A stretch of DNA of 64,000 nt from a virus: positions 1-64,000 of IMG/VR virus record IMGVR_UViG_3300042894_003945. One strand, written 5' to 3'. Every line of letters starts with the position of its first letter. Position 1 is the stretch's first letter. The notes beneath the pieces are model-generated. The model was given only the letters and a program-made list of their open reading frames with translations, was not told the origin of the DNA and made no database searches. The position numbers and the translations under genes are program-made. Positions 1 through 7,745 of the stretch are shown one piece after another.

Positions 1-50
1 AATAAATCTAATTCATTAAAGAAAGTAAAACAGTCATATACTTTTATCAT
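1..50 (-). CDS. Glycosyltransferase family 17, N-terminus only (partial)
   Basis: The gene begins at 50 and runs off the window. The 16 visible residues, MIKVYDCFTFFNELDL, match the very characteristic start of GT17 proteins (beta-1,4-N-acetylglucosaminyltransferase-like), in which a YDCFxFFNELD stretch opens the nucleotide-sugar-binding domain. The ATG overlaps the stop of the upstream nuclease gene as ATGA, which indicates translational coupling and membership of the same operon. It would be a further sugar-transfer enzyme of the cluster that fills 0.7-10.5 kb. Only the first residues are seen, so catalytic residues cannot be checked. The call rests on the N-terminal signature alone. Confidence 0.7.
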   Translation of the reverse strand, partial: MIKVYDCFTFFNELDL

Positions 51-679
51 AACTTGAATTTAAGTCCAGTATTCTTTTCTATGAACTCCAAAGATACTTC
101 TCTAGATTTAATTCCCAAAGAAGAAGTTTTTTCATTTTTAAAATGGTAGGCTTTATATTCTTTTGTCTTTACAATATAGATCACTTTCCAACAATCCGTA
201 GGCACTGACATGTCTCCTAGCCTTTTTAATTCTCCCCAAGATCCTGCCCATACTTTGATCGAATCTTTCTCCATAGACATCTTTCTTGTTTCCTCTTCTA
301 AGTCTTTCCAATCTCCTCTGTTAACATTTGGATGTTGTGGGGTCATGTTAGAAAAGAAAAAGGATTCTCTCATAGCTGTAGAGTCACAGGCAGCGTCTGC
401 TGCCGCATAGTTATGTCCTCTATCGTATCCAGATCCTACGTAAAGCTTGTCTATGTTAGTATGCTTATAGAGTTTAGGGTCTGGTATAAACCTGTTAGTT
501 CTTGGATACTTTTTAGTGCATGCTAGTTTTTGTTGAGTCAACCACCAAGTTACAACTTTTGGATACTTTAAAACGGTATCGAATTCAGTTTGGTATTCTT
601 TATTAATTATTAAAACAGTGTTTTGAGATTGTGAAGATAGTGCTAAAAATACTAATACAAATGTTAATAATTGTTTCAT
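47..679 (-). CDS. Secreted DNA/RNA non-specific endonuclease (NUC1 type)
   Basis: A 210-residue beta-beta-alpha-metal nuclease that should cut DNA and RNA without sequence preference. The DRGH motif at 86-89 supplies the general-base His89. It is followed by the family pattern N111-x2-P114-Q115, Asn118/Asn120 and an acidic segment at 128-130. Residues 1-19 form a typical signal peptide (a Lys, a Leu/Val/Phe-rich core, then SSQSQ), so the mature enzyme should leave the cytoplasm. The gene overlaps its neighbours by ATGA junctions on both sides and sits among sugar-transfer genes. The start has the signal peptide directly after it, which supports this ATG. A secreted nuclease is unusual for a phage; degradation of extracellular or incoming DNA is inferred, not shown. 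Confidence 0.85.
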   Translation of the reverse strand: MKQLLTFVLVFLALSSQSQNTVLIINKEYQTEFDTVLKYPKVVTWWLTQQKLACTKKYPRTNRFIPDPKLYKHTNIDKLYVGSGYDRGHNYAAADAACDSTAMRESFFFSNMTPQHPNVNRGDWKDLEEETRKMSMEKDSIKVWAGSWGELKRLGDMSVPTDCWKVIYIVKTKEYKAYHFKNEKTSSLGIKSREVSLEFIEKNTGLKFKL

Positions 680-1404
680 CGGTCTATTCTATAGTGTGTA
701 AATAATCCTTCTCCATGCGCAACCGTGAAATTTTGTTCTTGCCACCATCCGTCTATCTTTCCCTCCAAATCAACTCCTTGCCCAGCGAAAGGTGCTATGT
801 TCTTTAAATAAAATTCTTTTTTATATAGACAAGGATTGTTTGTTTGGTTTGCATATTTGGAATCCGCATAGTACAATCCTGTATCAATGTCTTTATATAT
901 ATATTCAGGAAAGTCTAAATCTGGATTCTCTCTCCAATGAACGCACTCAAAAAGATGTTTGGGACTATCCATTTCGCGATTTGCGAATTGCAAAGTGTAT
1001 AAAGGATCTCCAAATTTAGACCTACTTCTAAACTTAACTACGTCTGCTACACCTCTATCTATTACTGACATCCCCTTATATATCTGCTCCTTGATTATAG
1101 GAAAGAACTCTGGTAGAATAATCCAATCATTTTCTAATAAAAGAATATTATCAGTTTCTGCATTTTCCGCTAGAGTTGAAAGTCCTTTGCCTATTCCAAC
1201 ATTAGTAGGAGTCATTATAATATTTATACCATACTCCGATGCTATTTTGTAATCTATGTCACTTGCTTCCTGTGCAAACAAACACACATCGTTTACTATC
1301 TCTATTAGTCCAGACCTTTTGTAGGACTCTAAAGTATTTACTAAAGTACCATAAGATCTCCAAGTTAATATTCCTACAGATAAATTAAATAGCGACATTG
1401 TCAT
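676..1404 (-). CDS. GT-A fold glycosyltransferase (GT2-like)
   Basis: A 242-residue protein with the layout of a small inverting GT-A glycosyltransferase. A beta-strand/nucleotide-binding start (LSVGILTWRS, 8-17) is followed by an acidic ENDW motif at 91-94 at the end of a hydrophobic strand, in the position of the metal-binding DxD. It probably transfers a sugar from a nucleotide donor in the cytoplasm; donor and acceptor cannot be read from the sequence. An alternative start is Met3. It overlaps the upstream methyltransferase by 20 bases and the downstream nuclease by ATGA, so it is cotranscribed with both. No membrane segment is seen. Confidence 0.7.
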   Translation of the reverse strand: MTMSLFNLSVGILTWRSYGTLVNTLESYKRSGLIEIVNDVCLFAQEASDIDYKIASEYGINIIMTPTNVGIGKGLSTLAENAETDNILLLENDWIILPEFFPIIKEQIYKGMSVIDRGVADVVKFRSRSKFGDPLYTLQFANREMDSPKHLFECVHWRENPDLDFPEYIYKDIDTGLYYADSKYANQTNNPCLYKKEFYLKNIAPFAGQGVDLEGKIDGWWQEQNFTVAHGEGLFTHYRIDR

Positions 1405-1984
1405 ATAGTTTTAAGAACTGCTGTTCCGTTATTACAGATAGTATTTCATTCCTTTTCTCTTCGTATAGACTCCAAGTTATTTCTTCTAGTTCTAACTTAT
1501 CTATTAACTTTTGAGTACCTCTTTGAATTATTCCACAACCCCAATCATGATCCACAACTTTTATATCCAGATCATCTCTTCTTCCTTTAAGGTACACTAT
1601 AGCTTTCCAAACATCTCCAGTCCACTCCCCTCCATGATCTTCTTTAACTTGATTATTAAAGGTTTCAGGTAGACAATCATGTACTACTATAGTCCCTCCT
1701 TCATTCAAATGTTTTAAAGAGTTTTCTATATCTTTAACTACCTGATCACTATGATGAAGACCGTCTATGAATACTATATCAAATTTAACATCCTCAGATA
1801 TAGAATTGAAATACTTATCGGAAGTTCCTACAAAATCACACTTACCTCTAGGAAAAGGATCTACAGCAAATTTATGTTCTACATTAATCCTAGCACAGTT
1901 TGAGTTATAGTCTTGAACTCCTATCTCTAAATAACTTTTGTACTTATTTCTATCAACTAAATAGTTTATTATGTCCCACCTCAT
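1385..1984 (-). CDS. Class I SAM-dependent methyltransferase (Methyltransf_24 type), copy B
   Basis: A 199-residue Rossmann-fold methyltransferase. The SAM-binding motif I is LEIGV at 19-23, the acidic ribose-contacting residue follows near VDP (41-43), FIDGLHH sits at 72-78 and VVHDC at 100-104. The FIDGxHxY-like and HDC features are typical of the Methyltransf_24 family, whose members often act on sugars or peptides in biosynthetic clusters. The next gene upstream (1986-2594) is clearly a paralog with the same motifs in the same places, so the pair arose by tandem duplication. The substrate is inferred to be a glycan because glycosyltransferases surround it. Confidence 0.75.
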   Translation of the reverse strand: MRWDIINYLVDRNKYKSYLEIGVQDYNSNCARINVEHKFAVDPFPRGKCDFVGTSDKYFNSISEDVKFDIVFIDGLHHSDQVVKDIENSLKHLNEGGTIVVHDCLPETFNNQVKEDHGGEWTGDVWKAIVYLKGRRDDLDIKVVDHDWGCGIIQRGTQKLIDKLELEEITWSLYEEKRNEILSVITEQQFLKLYDNVAI

Positions 1985-1985
1985 A

Positions 1986-2594
1986 CTAAAACTTTAATCT
2001 TTCAAAATCGAATACTCTAGTTAAATCTAGAAGCTCTTTTCTGTTTTTATTAAAAACTTCCCAGCTAAGCTCAGCTTCTTCATACAATTCTGGATTGCTT
2101 ACTTCCTTCACTTTATTATCTTTTACAATGACTCCACAACCACAATCTGTATCAATAGTAAAGCAAGTATGCAAACCTTTTTTTCTAAATCTTAAAACTG
2201 ATTTGTAAACATCACCATTCCATATGCCAGATACTCTAGGGATTAAAGTATATAACTCTTCTTCAGGACTGCAATCATGAAGAACTATAACTCCATTATC
2301 AACTAGATGATTTAGGGAGTTCTCTATGTCTATATCAACTTGTTCACTATGGTGAAGTCCATCTATGAATATTACATCATACTTAAAGTCTTTATCTAAA
2401 GACTCAAAGAATTCATTTGATGTCATCCTATGAGTAACCTCTGGGGCTACATGTCCTTCTGATCCTGGGTCTACTCCATCTTTGTGTTCTACCTTTATCT
2501 CTCTTATACATTGGCCTGTATAGACTCCTATCTCTAAATACTTTTTAGCTCCTCTATCTTTTATTATCTTATTTATTATTTCGTATCTTCTCAT
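1986..2594 (-). CDS. Class I SAM-dependent methyltransferase (Methyltransf_24 type), copy A
   Basis: A 202-residue paralog of the adjacent downstream gene. It has LEIGV at 20-24, VDP at 41-43, FIDGLHH at 76-82 and LHDC at 105-108. Both share the shorter C-terminal part with WNGDV/WTGDV and a CGCGV/WGCGI segment, so the similarity runs over the full length. The genes are separated by a single base, and this one overlaps the upstream glycosyltransferase by four bases. It probably methylates a sugar or amine on the glycan built by the neighbouring transferases. Two diverged copies suggest different positions or substrates. Confidence 0.75.
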   Translation of the reverse strand: MRRYEIINKIIKDRGAKKYLEIGVYTGQCIREIKVEHKDGVDPGSEGHVAPEVTHRMTSNEFFESLDKDFKYDVIFIDGLHHSEQVDIDIENSLNHLVDNGVIVLHDCSPEEELYTLIPRVSGIWNGDVYKSVLRFRKKGLHTCFTIDTDCGCGVIVKDNKVKEVSNPELYEEAELSWEVFNKNRKELLDLTRVFDFERLKF

Positions 2595-3253
2595 TGTATT
2601 TTATATTTTGAGTTGTACAATTCTACGTCTCTATTTTTTATAGTATCAAATGCTTTATCATCAGAAGTAGCACTCATCTTAGTTTTTATAGGAGACCCCA
2701 TGAGAGCGTTCATCTTTCCAGATTTAGCTATATTATGAAATAAATAGTCATCTCCACACCAAATCAACAGGTCTTCTGGTATTTTCACATAGTCTGCTTT
2801 CTTCATAGCCATGAATATTCCAAATCCCCAAGGACGAATCCTAGCTCCAAGTATTTCAAAAGAAGGTGTAGCAAACCTTGTAGGATTATTTACTTCTTCT
2901 ATCATAGGGTGACAGGCTCCTAAAATTCCTATTTTTTCAAAATCTACTTGACATACCCCTGTAAAAAGTTTATCTGATATTACTATATCATCATTTAAAA
3001 TGGCTATGTAATCTTGAGAAGATAGACTAACTCCTAAATTCCAAGAAGGATTAACATATAAGTTTCTTCCCTTTGCTACAATTATAAGTTTGTTATTAAG
3101 AGGAATTATTGGAAGTTTATATGATAGCTCACAGTTATTTATCAATATAACTTCGTGTACTGCAGGATCCGAATATAAAGTTTCTAAAAGTTGACTGAGT
3201 ATGTCAACTCTTCTAAACATTGTTGGGATTATTATAGAGAACTTTCTTTCCAC
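2591..3253 (-). CDS. GT2-like glycosyltransferase (GTG start)
   Basis: A 220-residue GT-A enzyme. FSIIIPTMF at 5-13 is the classic GT2 N-terminal strand, the strand ending ILINN at 36-40 follows, and LNDD at 86-89 is the metal/nucleotide-sugar-binding DxD equivalent. WCGDDYLF later matches the GT2 acceptor-side ED/DD region. The frame opens with GTG at 3253, inside the last codons of the upstream gene (22-base overlap); the next ATG would cut into the first strand, so GTG is preferred. Soluble, with no membrane helix. Donor and acceptor are unknown. Confidence 0.75.
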   Translation of the reverse strand: MERKFSIIIPTMFRRVDILSQLLETLYSDPAVHEVILINNCELSYKLPIIPLNNKLIIVAKGRNLYVNPSWNLGVSLSSQDYIAILNDDIVISDKLFTGVCQVDFEKIGILGACHPMIEEVNNPTRFATPSFEILGARIRPWGFGIFMAMKKADYVKIPEDLLIWCGDDYLFHNIAKSGKMNALMGSPIKTKMSATSDDKAFDTIKNRDVELYNSKYKIQ

Positions 3254-4173
3254 TTCAAATAATTTTTATATATAACATCAACTCTTTTGATCTGGGTGTG
3301 TCCATTTATAACTTTGTTGTACCCATTGTTTGCAATCACTTGGGCTTCTTTTTTACCCTCTTCACTAATATAGTAATTCAATTTAGAAATACATTCTGCC
3401 ACATCACTATAATATACTATATCTTCGTTTTCAACAAACAAAGAATTTATATTAGTGTGTTCAGGCAGTCTATCAGTTATAACTAATTTACCGCAAGCCA
3501 TACCTTCAAATACTCTTCTAGTAATTTCTTGCCATCTACTATGTTGAAAAACTACCACTCCACTGTTTAAGAAATCTCCATACTCCTGTCCTGATAAACC
3601 GTTTCTATTAATAAACTTATCCGGCATTACCTGAGATAGATGGTCCATTAGATGGGATCCTCCAGGTCCTCTGGTAGATCTTACAGGAGGGAGGTCATCA
3701 AAAGGAGTGTACCCACTGTACGGATTATGAATATTAGTATCAGCAAAGTGTGGCCACCATAAAGTATGGTATCCTTTATCTTTATATTTTAAATAAGAAT
3801 CATGAGCAGGGGTAAGAACTAAATCAAACTTATGAGCTTTGATTGAGTTTCTTTCAAAATTTTGAGGATCATCTCCAGATTCCATGACCCAGTACGCATT
3901 TGGAATATGCTTTTTATCTAACAAAGGAGAATCAAATCTTCCCCAATCCATATACATAACTATGTCAGGACGAAACTGACCAGAGTTATTATGTTCTATT
4001 AACAGAGATATTCCTGAGTCTACATAATTGTCATATATATCAAATAAAGAATATATAGATGTGTTACAACCCAGTCTTTTAAATTCATTAACAACGGATA
4101 AAGGAGTGGACCATACATCAGTTTCTCTGTGCGCAAATATAAATGCTACGTTACATTGTGAAAACGGCTTCAT
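3232..4173 (-). CDS. GT-B fold glycosyltransferase
   Basis: About 313 residues from the ATG at 4173. The frame is open to a TTG at 4200, but the ATG gives a better start, since the first beta-strand CNVAFIFAHRE follows at once and the overlap with the upstream FkbM gene falls from 50 to 23 bases. The C-terminal half carries FEGMACGKLVITD, the donor-binding segment of GT-B (GT4/CgeB-like) enzymes. The N-terminal half is a Rossmann-like domain with a YMDWG segment. It likely transfers a sugar from a nucleotide donor. It sits in an unbroken run of sugar-modifying genes. Confidence 0.7.
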   Translation of the reverse strand: MKPFSQCNVAFIFAHRETDVWSTPLSVVNEFKRLGCNTSIYSLFDIYDNYVDSGISLLIEHNNSGQFRPDIVMYMDWGRFDSPLLDKKHIPNAYWVMESGDDPQNFERNSIKAHKFDLVLTPAHDSYLKYKDKGYHTLWWPHFADTNIHNPYSGYTPFDDLPPVRSTRGPGGSHLMDHLSQVMPDKFINRNGLSGQEYGDFLNSGVVVFQHSRWQEITRRVFEGMACGKLVITDRLPEHTNINSLFVENEDIVYYSDVAECISKLNYYISEEGKKEAQVIANNGYNKVINGHTQIKRVDVIYKNYLKWKESSL

Positions 4174-4786
4174 AAGTTGATCGATATTGTTCGTAATCAA
4201 ATCTTTTATACCCTAAACTAAAAAGATATTCCATCATTTCTTTTTCTTTTTCCCACAATGGATTTCCTTCCACTACCCCTATTTCAACTACTATCTTTCT
4301 TGGCAGATGAGTTTTAAATAAATCCTTACACCCTTCTACGAAAAGGTACTCAGAGTTTTCAACATCTACTTTTATACAATCAGGTAGAGGCAAGTCAGCA
4401 GATTGTATAAACTGAGACAATGGAACACCTTTTATATCTTCAAAGTTACCATATTCTCTTATCTCTGACAAAGTATTATACCCTAAATTATGCCCATCTT
4501 TTGATATTTTAAGATGTCTATTAGAGTCTATTAGAGCACAGTTATATATTGCTATGCTTTGATAATCTTTGTATTTATTAACTAAGTAATTATAATAATC
4601 TAATATAGGTTCAAACAATACTACTGTTACATTATTATATTTTTTTAATATGATATCTGTAAAAACTCCTACATTAGCTCCTACGTCATAAATAACCTCC
4701 CCAGGTTTTATATCATTAAAATGTTGATCTACCAAATTAGAAACATCCTGATATAAAACTCCCTCCCAACCATTATAATCAGACAT
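4151..4786 (-). CDS. FkbM-family methyltransferase
   Basis: A 211-residue SAM-dependent methyltransferase. VIYDVGANVGVF at 31-42 is the FkbM motif I, FEP at 58-60 holds the acidic residue that binds SAM ribose, and KVDVENSE at 139-146 is the family motif near the active site. FkbM proteins O-methylate hydroxyls, commonly of sugars in polysaccharide clusters. The C-terminus overlaps the next glycosyltransferase gene and the start overlaps the preceding one by eight bases, so translation is likely coupled. It lacks an N-terminal extra domain, unlike the FkbM protein at 63.0-64.0 kb. Confidence 0.85.
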   Translation of the reverse strand: MSDYNGWEGVLYQDVSNLVDQHFNDIKPGEVIYDVGANVGVFTDIILKKYNNVTVVLFEPILDYYNYLVNKYKDYQSIAIYNCALIDSNRHLKISKDGHNLGYNTLSEIREYGNFEDIKGVPLSQFIQSADLPLPDCIKVDVENSEYLFVEGCKDLFKTHLPRKIVVEIGVVEGNPLWEKEKEMMEYLFSLGYKRFDYEQYRSTYEAVFTM

Positions 4787-5693
4787 CCAAGAAACTTTTA
4801 AATTTTTTCATTACTACTTCAGGACTAAAATTACTTACTAGATCTTTTACTTTATAATCCTTTTTTTCTATAGATCCTAGTATACTATACAGTTCATTAG
4901 GAGATGCATAGTAAAATCCTTTATCTTTTAAGACATGGATATGGTTCCTATCCCTACAATTTATGTTAGTCACAACAGGTTTATTCTGATGCAAGAACTC
5001 TGCTATAGCAAGCCCAAAAGATTCACCTTCAGATCTCCCATGAATCATGGCATCGCAAGTATTTACAAAAGCAGTTTTAGTTGGAAGATCTGCTACTGGA
5101 TTAAGATATAGTATTCTGGGATGCTGCCTAGTAAGAGGTTTTGTATTCATAAGTAAAAACCACCTACCTGCTTCGGCCATAGCAAATAGTACATCAGACA
5201 AGTAAGGTATGTCAAATTGATCCGCCCCTCCGTATCTTCCAAAAACAATATCTCCTTCTGGTATATTTAATTGCCCTCTAAAGTTTTCTGTTACTGTAGG
5301 TAGACTTACTATATGAGGTAGATAGTCTACATTAAATTTATTACCTAACCATTCACTAACAGCCACATACACATCTCCATGTTTATCAGAAGCGTTAAAT
5401 ACAGCGTGTACTATATTCCTAGCCTTATTAAAAAGCAAACCATCATACTGACCTGCTTTTATGAAATAAGCAGCATCTAACTCTGTATCTGCTATATCAG
5501 AAAAAGAATTGTATAGTACTAGTCTGTCTTTAAATCTTTCTTTAAATTTATCGAAAGATGACATGTCAGAATTAGCAGGAGCGAATACATAAGAAACGTT
5601 CCCTAATACAGTTTCGTTATAGTGAGCGTAGTCGTATAACGCAACTTCTGTACCTCTTAATCCTAATTGATTTGAATGGAATCCTACTATCAT
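4779..5693 (-). CDS. GT4-like (GT-B) glycosyltransferase
   Basis: A 304-residue GT-B enzyme. The N-terminal loop GLRGTEVALYDYA at 11-23 is the acceptor-side glycine loop seen in GT4 enzymes. The C-terminal domain contains GRSEGESFGLAIAEF at 219-233, the E-x7-E-type nucleotide-sugar-binding motif, followed by KPVVT. No membrane segment is seen. Overlaps of eight and four bases with its neighbours place it in the same polycistron. It should use a nucleotide-activated sugar with retention of configuration; the specific sugar is not predictable. Confidence 0.75.
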   Translation of the reverse strand: MIVGFHSNQLGLRGTEVALYDYAHYNETVLGNVSYVFAPANSDMSSFDKFKERFKDRLVLYNSFSDIADTELDAAYFIKAGQYDGLLFNKARNIVHAVFNASDKHGDVYVAVSEWLGNKFNVDYLPHIVSLPTVTENFRGQLNIPEGDIVFGRYGGADQFDIPYLSDVLFAMAEAGRWFLLMNTKPLTRQHPRILYLNPVADLPTKTAFVNTCDAMIHGRSEGESFGLAIAEFLHQNKPVVTNINCRDRNHIHVLKDKGFYYASPNELYSILGSIEKKDYKVKDLVSNFSPEVVMKKFKSFLDV

Positions 5694-6313
5694 AACTTTT
5701 CATAGAAGTCGTTTTGTGACTCCTGTCTTTTTATATCTTTAATGTGAAGAAGGCAATAGTCTTCTGTTTCAAAAGGAAGTAGAGTGTGAGTAGAGTGACC
5801 TACTAATCTTTCGTGTACTTTATTCTCCCATTTAATCTCTTCTTTATTTACAACTATTCTAGTTTGTGGATCTGGGTAATTAACAAATCCTTTTTCGTTT
5901 ACGTTCCAGTTCCATCTTTGAACATGCTGTTCTGTTAATCCCTGAACTATATTAATTCTAGGAACCATAAACATTTCAATGCTAGGATTATTGTATAGAA
6001 TCTCTTTTAAAGTTATTAAAAGATTCTCATGTACATTCTCGTCTGCGTCTATAAAAAAAATATAATCTTTAGTGCATTTAGATTTAGCAAAATTTTTATG
6101 TGATGCAAAATCATTATCTAGTAAATTGAAATATAAACTAACTCTATCTCTATACTCCTCCAATATGGTCACTGTAGATTCTTCTGTAGAAAAGTCATCC
6201 ACTATTACAATCTCGTCTTCCGGCTGTAGATTCTTTAATAATCTATCTAGAAGAGGTCTTATATACGCTTGACCTTCGTTGTGAGTGGTTATACAATATG
6301 ATATTGATACCAT
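5690..6313 (-). CDS. GT2 glycosyltransferase (WaaE/KdtX-like layout)
   Basis: A 207-residue GT-A glycosyltransferase. ISYCITTHNE at 4-13 is the nucleotide-binding start, VDDFS at 38-42 the uridine-contact motif, and FIDADE at 87-92 the DxD. A later PDPQTRIV and EDYCLLHI resemble the small WaaE-like GT2 group, which adds glucose or heptose-linked sugars to LPS core; that specificity is family knowledge and not proven here. It overlaps the downstream GT-B gene by four bases. Confidence 0.8.
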   Translation of the reverse strand: MVSISYCITTHNEGQAYIRPLLDRLLKNLQPEDEIVIVDDFSTEESTVTILEEYRDRVSLYFNLLDNDFASHKNFAKSKCTKDYIFFIDADENVHENLLITLKEILYNNPSIEMFMVPRINIVQGLTEQHVQRWNWNVNEKGFVNYPDPQTRIVVNKEEIKWENKVHERLVGHSTHTLLPFETEDYCLLHIKDIKRQESQNDFYEKL

Positions 6314-6317
6314 AATA

Positions 6318-7070
6318 CTAAATTAAATTATATAAAAAATTCAACTCTCCTGTTAAACATTCTTTTATTTTTTCGTGATTTTTATTATCACTATGAATAA
6401 CAATACAATCTTCACAAGGAAGATTTTGATCTAATCTAGGTCTGTATATTTCATATCCCATATTCTTTAACAAAGAAACAACTAGCTCATCATTTACCAT
6501 CCCCACGTAATTCTCTAGCATCATCCAAGGTTTGTTTCTTTTTATTGTTTTTACCATACCGTTTATAGCGTGTATCTCAAAACCTTGAATATCCATTTTT
6601 ATAACATCTACATCTAAGTCCAAAGAATCAAAAGGCACTACAGTAACTACTTCTCCATCCGTCCCTTCTACTAAGCCTCTGGCTCCAAAATTATCTACAC
6701 CGTCTGGTTCTTTAAACTTATCGAGACTCTCCATTTTCATTTCACAATATTTATCTCCCAGCCCTAAATTTAAACATTCAACTTTATGTTCTACTTTGTG
6801 AAGAGATGTGTTTAATTTAAGAATCTCACACAATAAAAATTGAGGTTCAAAAGCGTATACTTTATTACCATACCTAGCCATGTTTACTGTGTGAAAGCCT
6901 ATATTAGCCCCAGCATCTAATATAACATCAGTATGTTTTATAAACTTAGAATATATGTGATAAAAAGTTATTTCCCAAAATCCTTTATCTTTTATACTCC
7001 TACCTATCAAATCTTCTAGTATAACAACATAAGATCCAAATCCTTTATTTTCGGTTTGTACTAAAGTCAT
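6318..7070 (-). CDS. FkbM-family methyltransferase
   Basis: A 250-residue FkbM methyltransferase with DAGANIGFHT at 52-61 (motif I), FEP at 74-76, and KMDIQGFE at 158-165. An N-terminal helix-rich segment of about 45 residues precedes the Rossmann core, as in many FkbM proteins. It overlaps the upstream zinc-ribbon gene by one base and is four bases from the downstream GT2 gene. It is the second FkbM in this cluster; O-methylation of a sugar in the same glycan is the likely job. Confidence 0.85.
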   Translation of the reverse strand: MTLVQTENKGFGSYVVILEDLIGRSIKDKGFWEITFYHIYSKFIKHTDVILDAGANIGFHTVNMARYGNKVYAFEPQFLLCEILKLNTSLHKVEHKVECLNLGLGDKYCEMKMESLDKFKEPDGVDNFGARGLVEGTDGEVVTVVPFDSLDLDVDVIKMDIQGFEIHAINGMVKTIKRNKPWMMLENYVGMVNDELVVSLLKNMGYEIYRPRLDQNLPCEDCIVIHSDNKNHEKIKECLTGELNFLYNLI

Positions 7071-7513
7071 TATAAAAATCCAGCGGCTTCTAAAGCTTGT
7101 GAAAAATACTCTTTATCAAAATGTAAAACCTTTTTCATATCTGTCTTATACTTGTGATATGATCCGTCAGGTTTTTTAAATCTTTCTTTTTCCTCCTCGG
7201 TAACTTCTACATGTGGAGCAAACGCCCATTTCCAATCATGTTTAGACGATCCGTCAGGAAATACTATCCCGACTCCTTCTTTAGTTACTGTAGTGGGGAA
7301 CCAAACAAATCCGTCTTTATCTACAAACTTTATGTCCCTAAACAAATTAGGTAAAAGAGATTCGTATGTAACAACTCCTTCAGTATTCTCTAACAGTAAA
7401 GTGTTTGTAGTAAATCCACACTGTAAACAGTCCCAGCTTACTACACCTTCTGCGTGTCTTTCATAGCATAAAGGGCTTCCACATTTTCTACAACTTGTTA
7501 ATTGGTCTTGCAT
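7070..7513 (-). CDS. Zinc-ribbon protein of unknown function
   Basis: 147 residues. Paired cysteines at C8/C11 and C29/C32, plus C16, form a rubredoxin-like zinc ribbon at the N-terminus. The rest is acidic and lysine-rich, with a WKWAFAPH segment and a C-terminal EYFSQALEAAGFL. I do not recognise the family. It lies between the GT-B gene pair and the FkbM gene and is in the same operon (one-base overlap with FkbM, one base from the next gene upstream). A structural or regulatory zinc-binding role is all that can be said. Confidence 0.6.
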   Translation of the reverse strand: MQDQLTSCRKCGSPLCYERHAEGVVSWDCLQCGFTTNTLLLENTEGVVTYESLLPNLFRDIKFVDKDGFVWFPTTVTKEGVGIVFPDGSSKHDWKWAFAPHVEVTEEEKERFKKPDGSYHKYKTDMKKVLHFDKEYFSQALEAAGFL

Positions 7514-7514
7514 A

Positions 7515-7745
7515 TTAATCTAATAATTGTGTATAATTTATGTTTGTTCCCAGAGGGTAACTTGATACACTAGTTGTTCCACTTGTTGTTATTATACCGC
7601 TTGGTCCAATAGGAGCAGTTTCTTTTTTATCAGATACTTTTTCTAGTACTTCTTTTACTCTGTCCCATTGTTTAGGAGTGGCAGTAAGATCGTTACAAGC
7701 CTCCGTAAATCCTTTTAACCACATTACAAATTCTTGAGATGTCAT
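7515..7745 (-). CDS. Small hypothetical protein
   Basis: 76 residues. The N-terminal half (FVMWLKGFTEACNDLTATPKQ to about residue 45) looks helical and resembles small phage proteins with an E-F-x-x-W-L-x-G-F start. The C-terminal half is Ser/Thr/Gly-rich and disordered. It overlaps the upstream glycosyltransferase by four bases. The function is unknown. Confidence 0.5.
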   Translation of the reverse strand: MTSQEFVMWLKGFTEACNDLTATPKQWDRVKEVLEKVSDKKETAPIGPSGIITTSGTTSVSSYPLGTNINYTQLLD

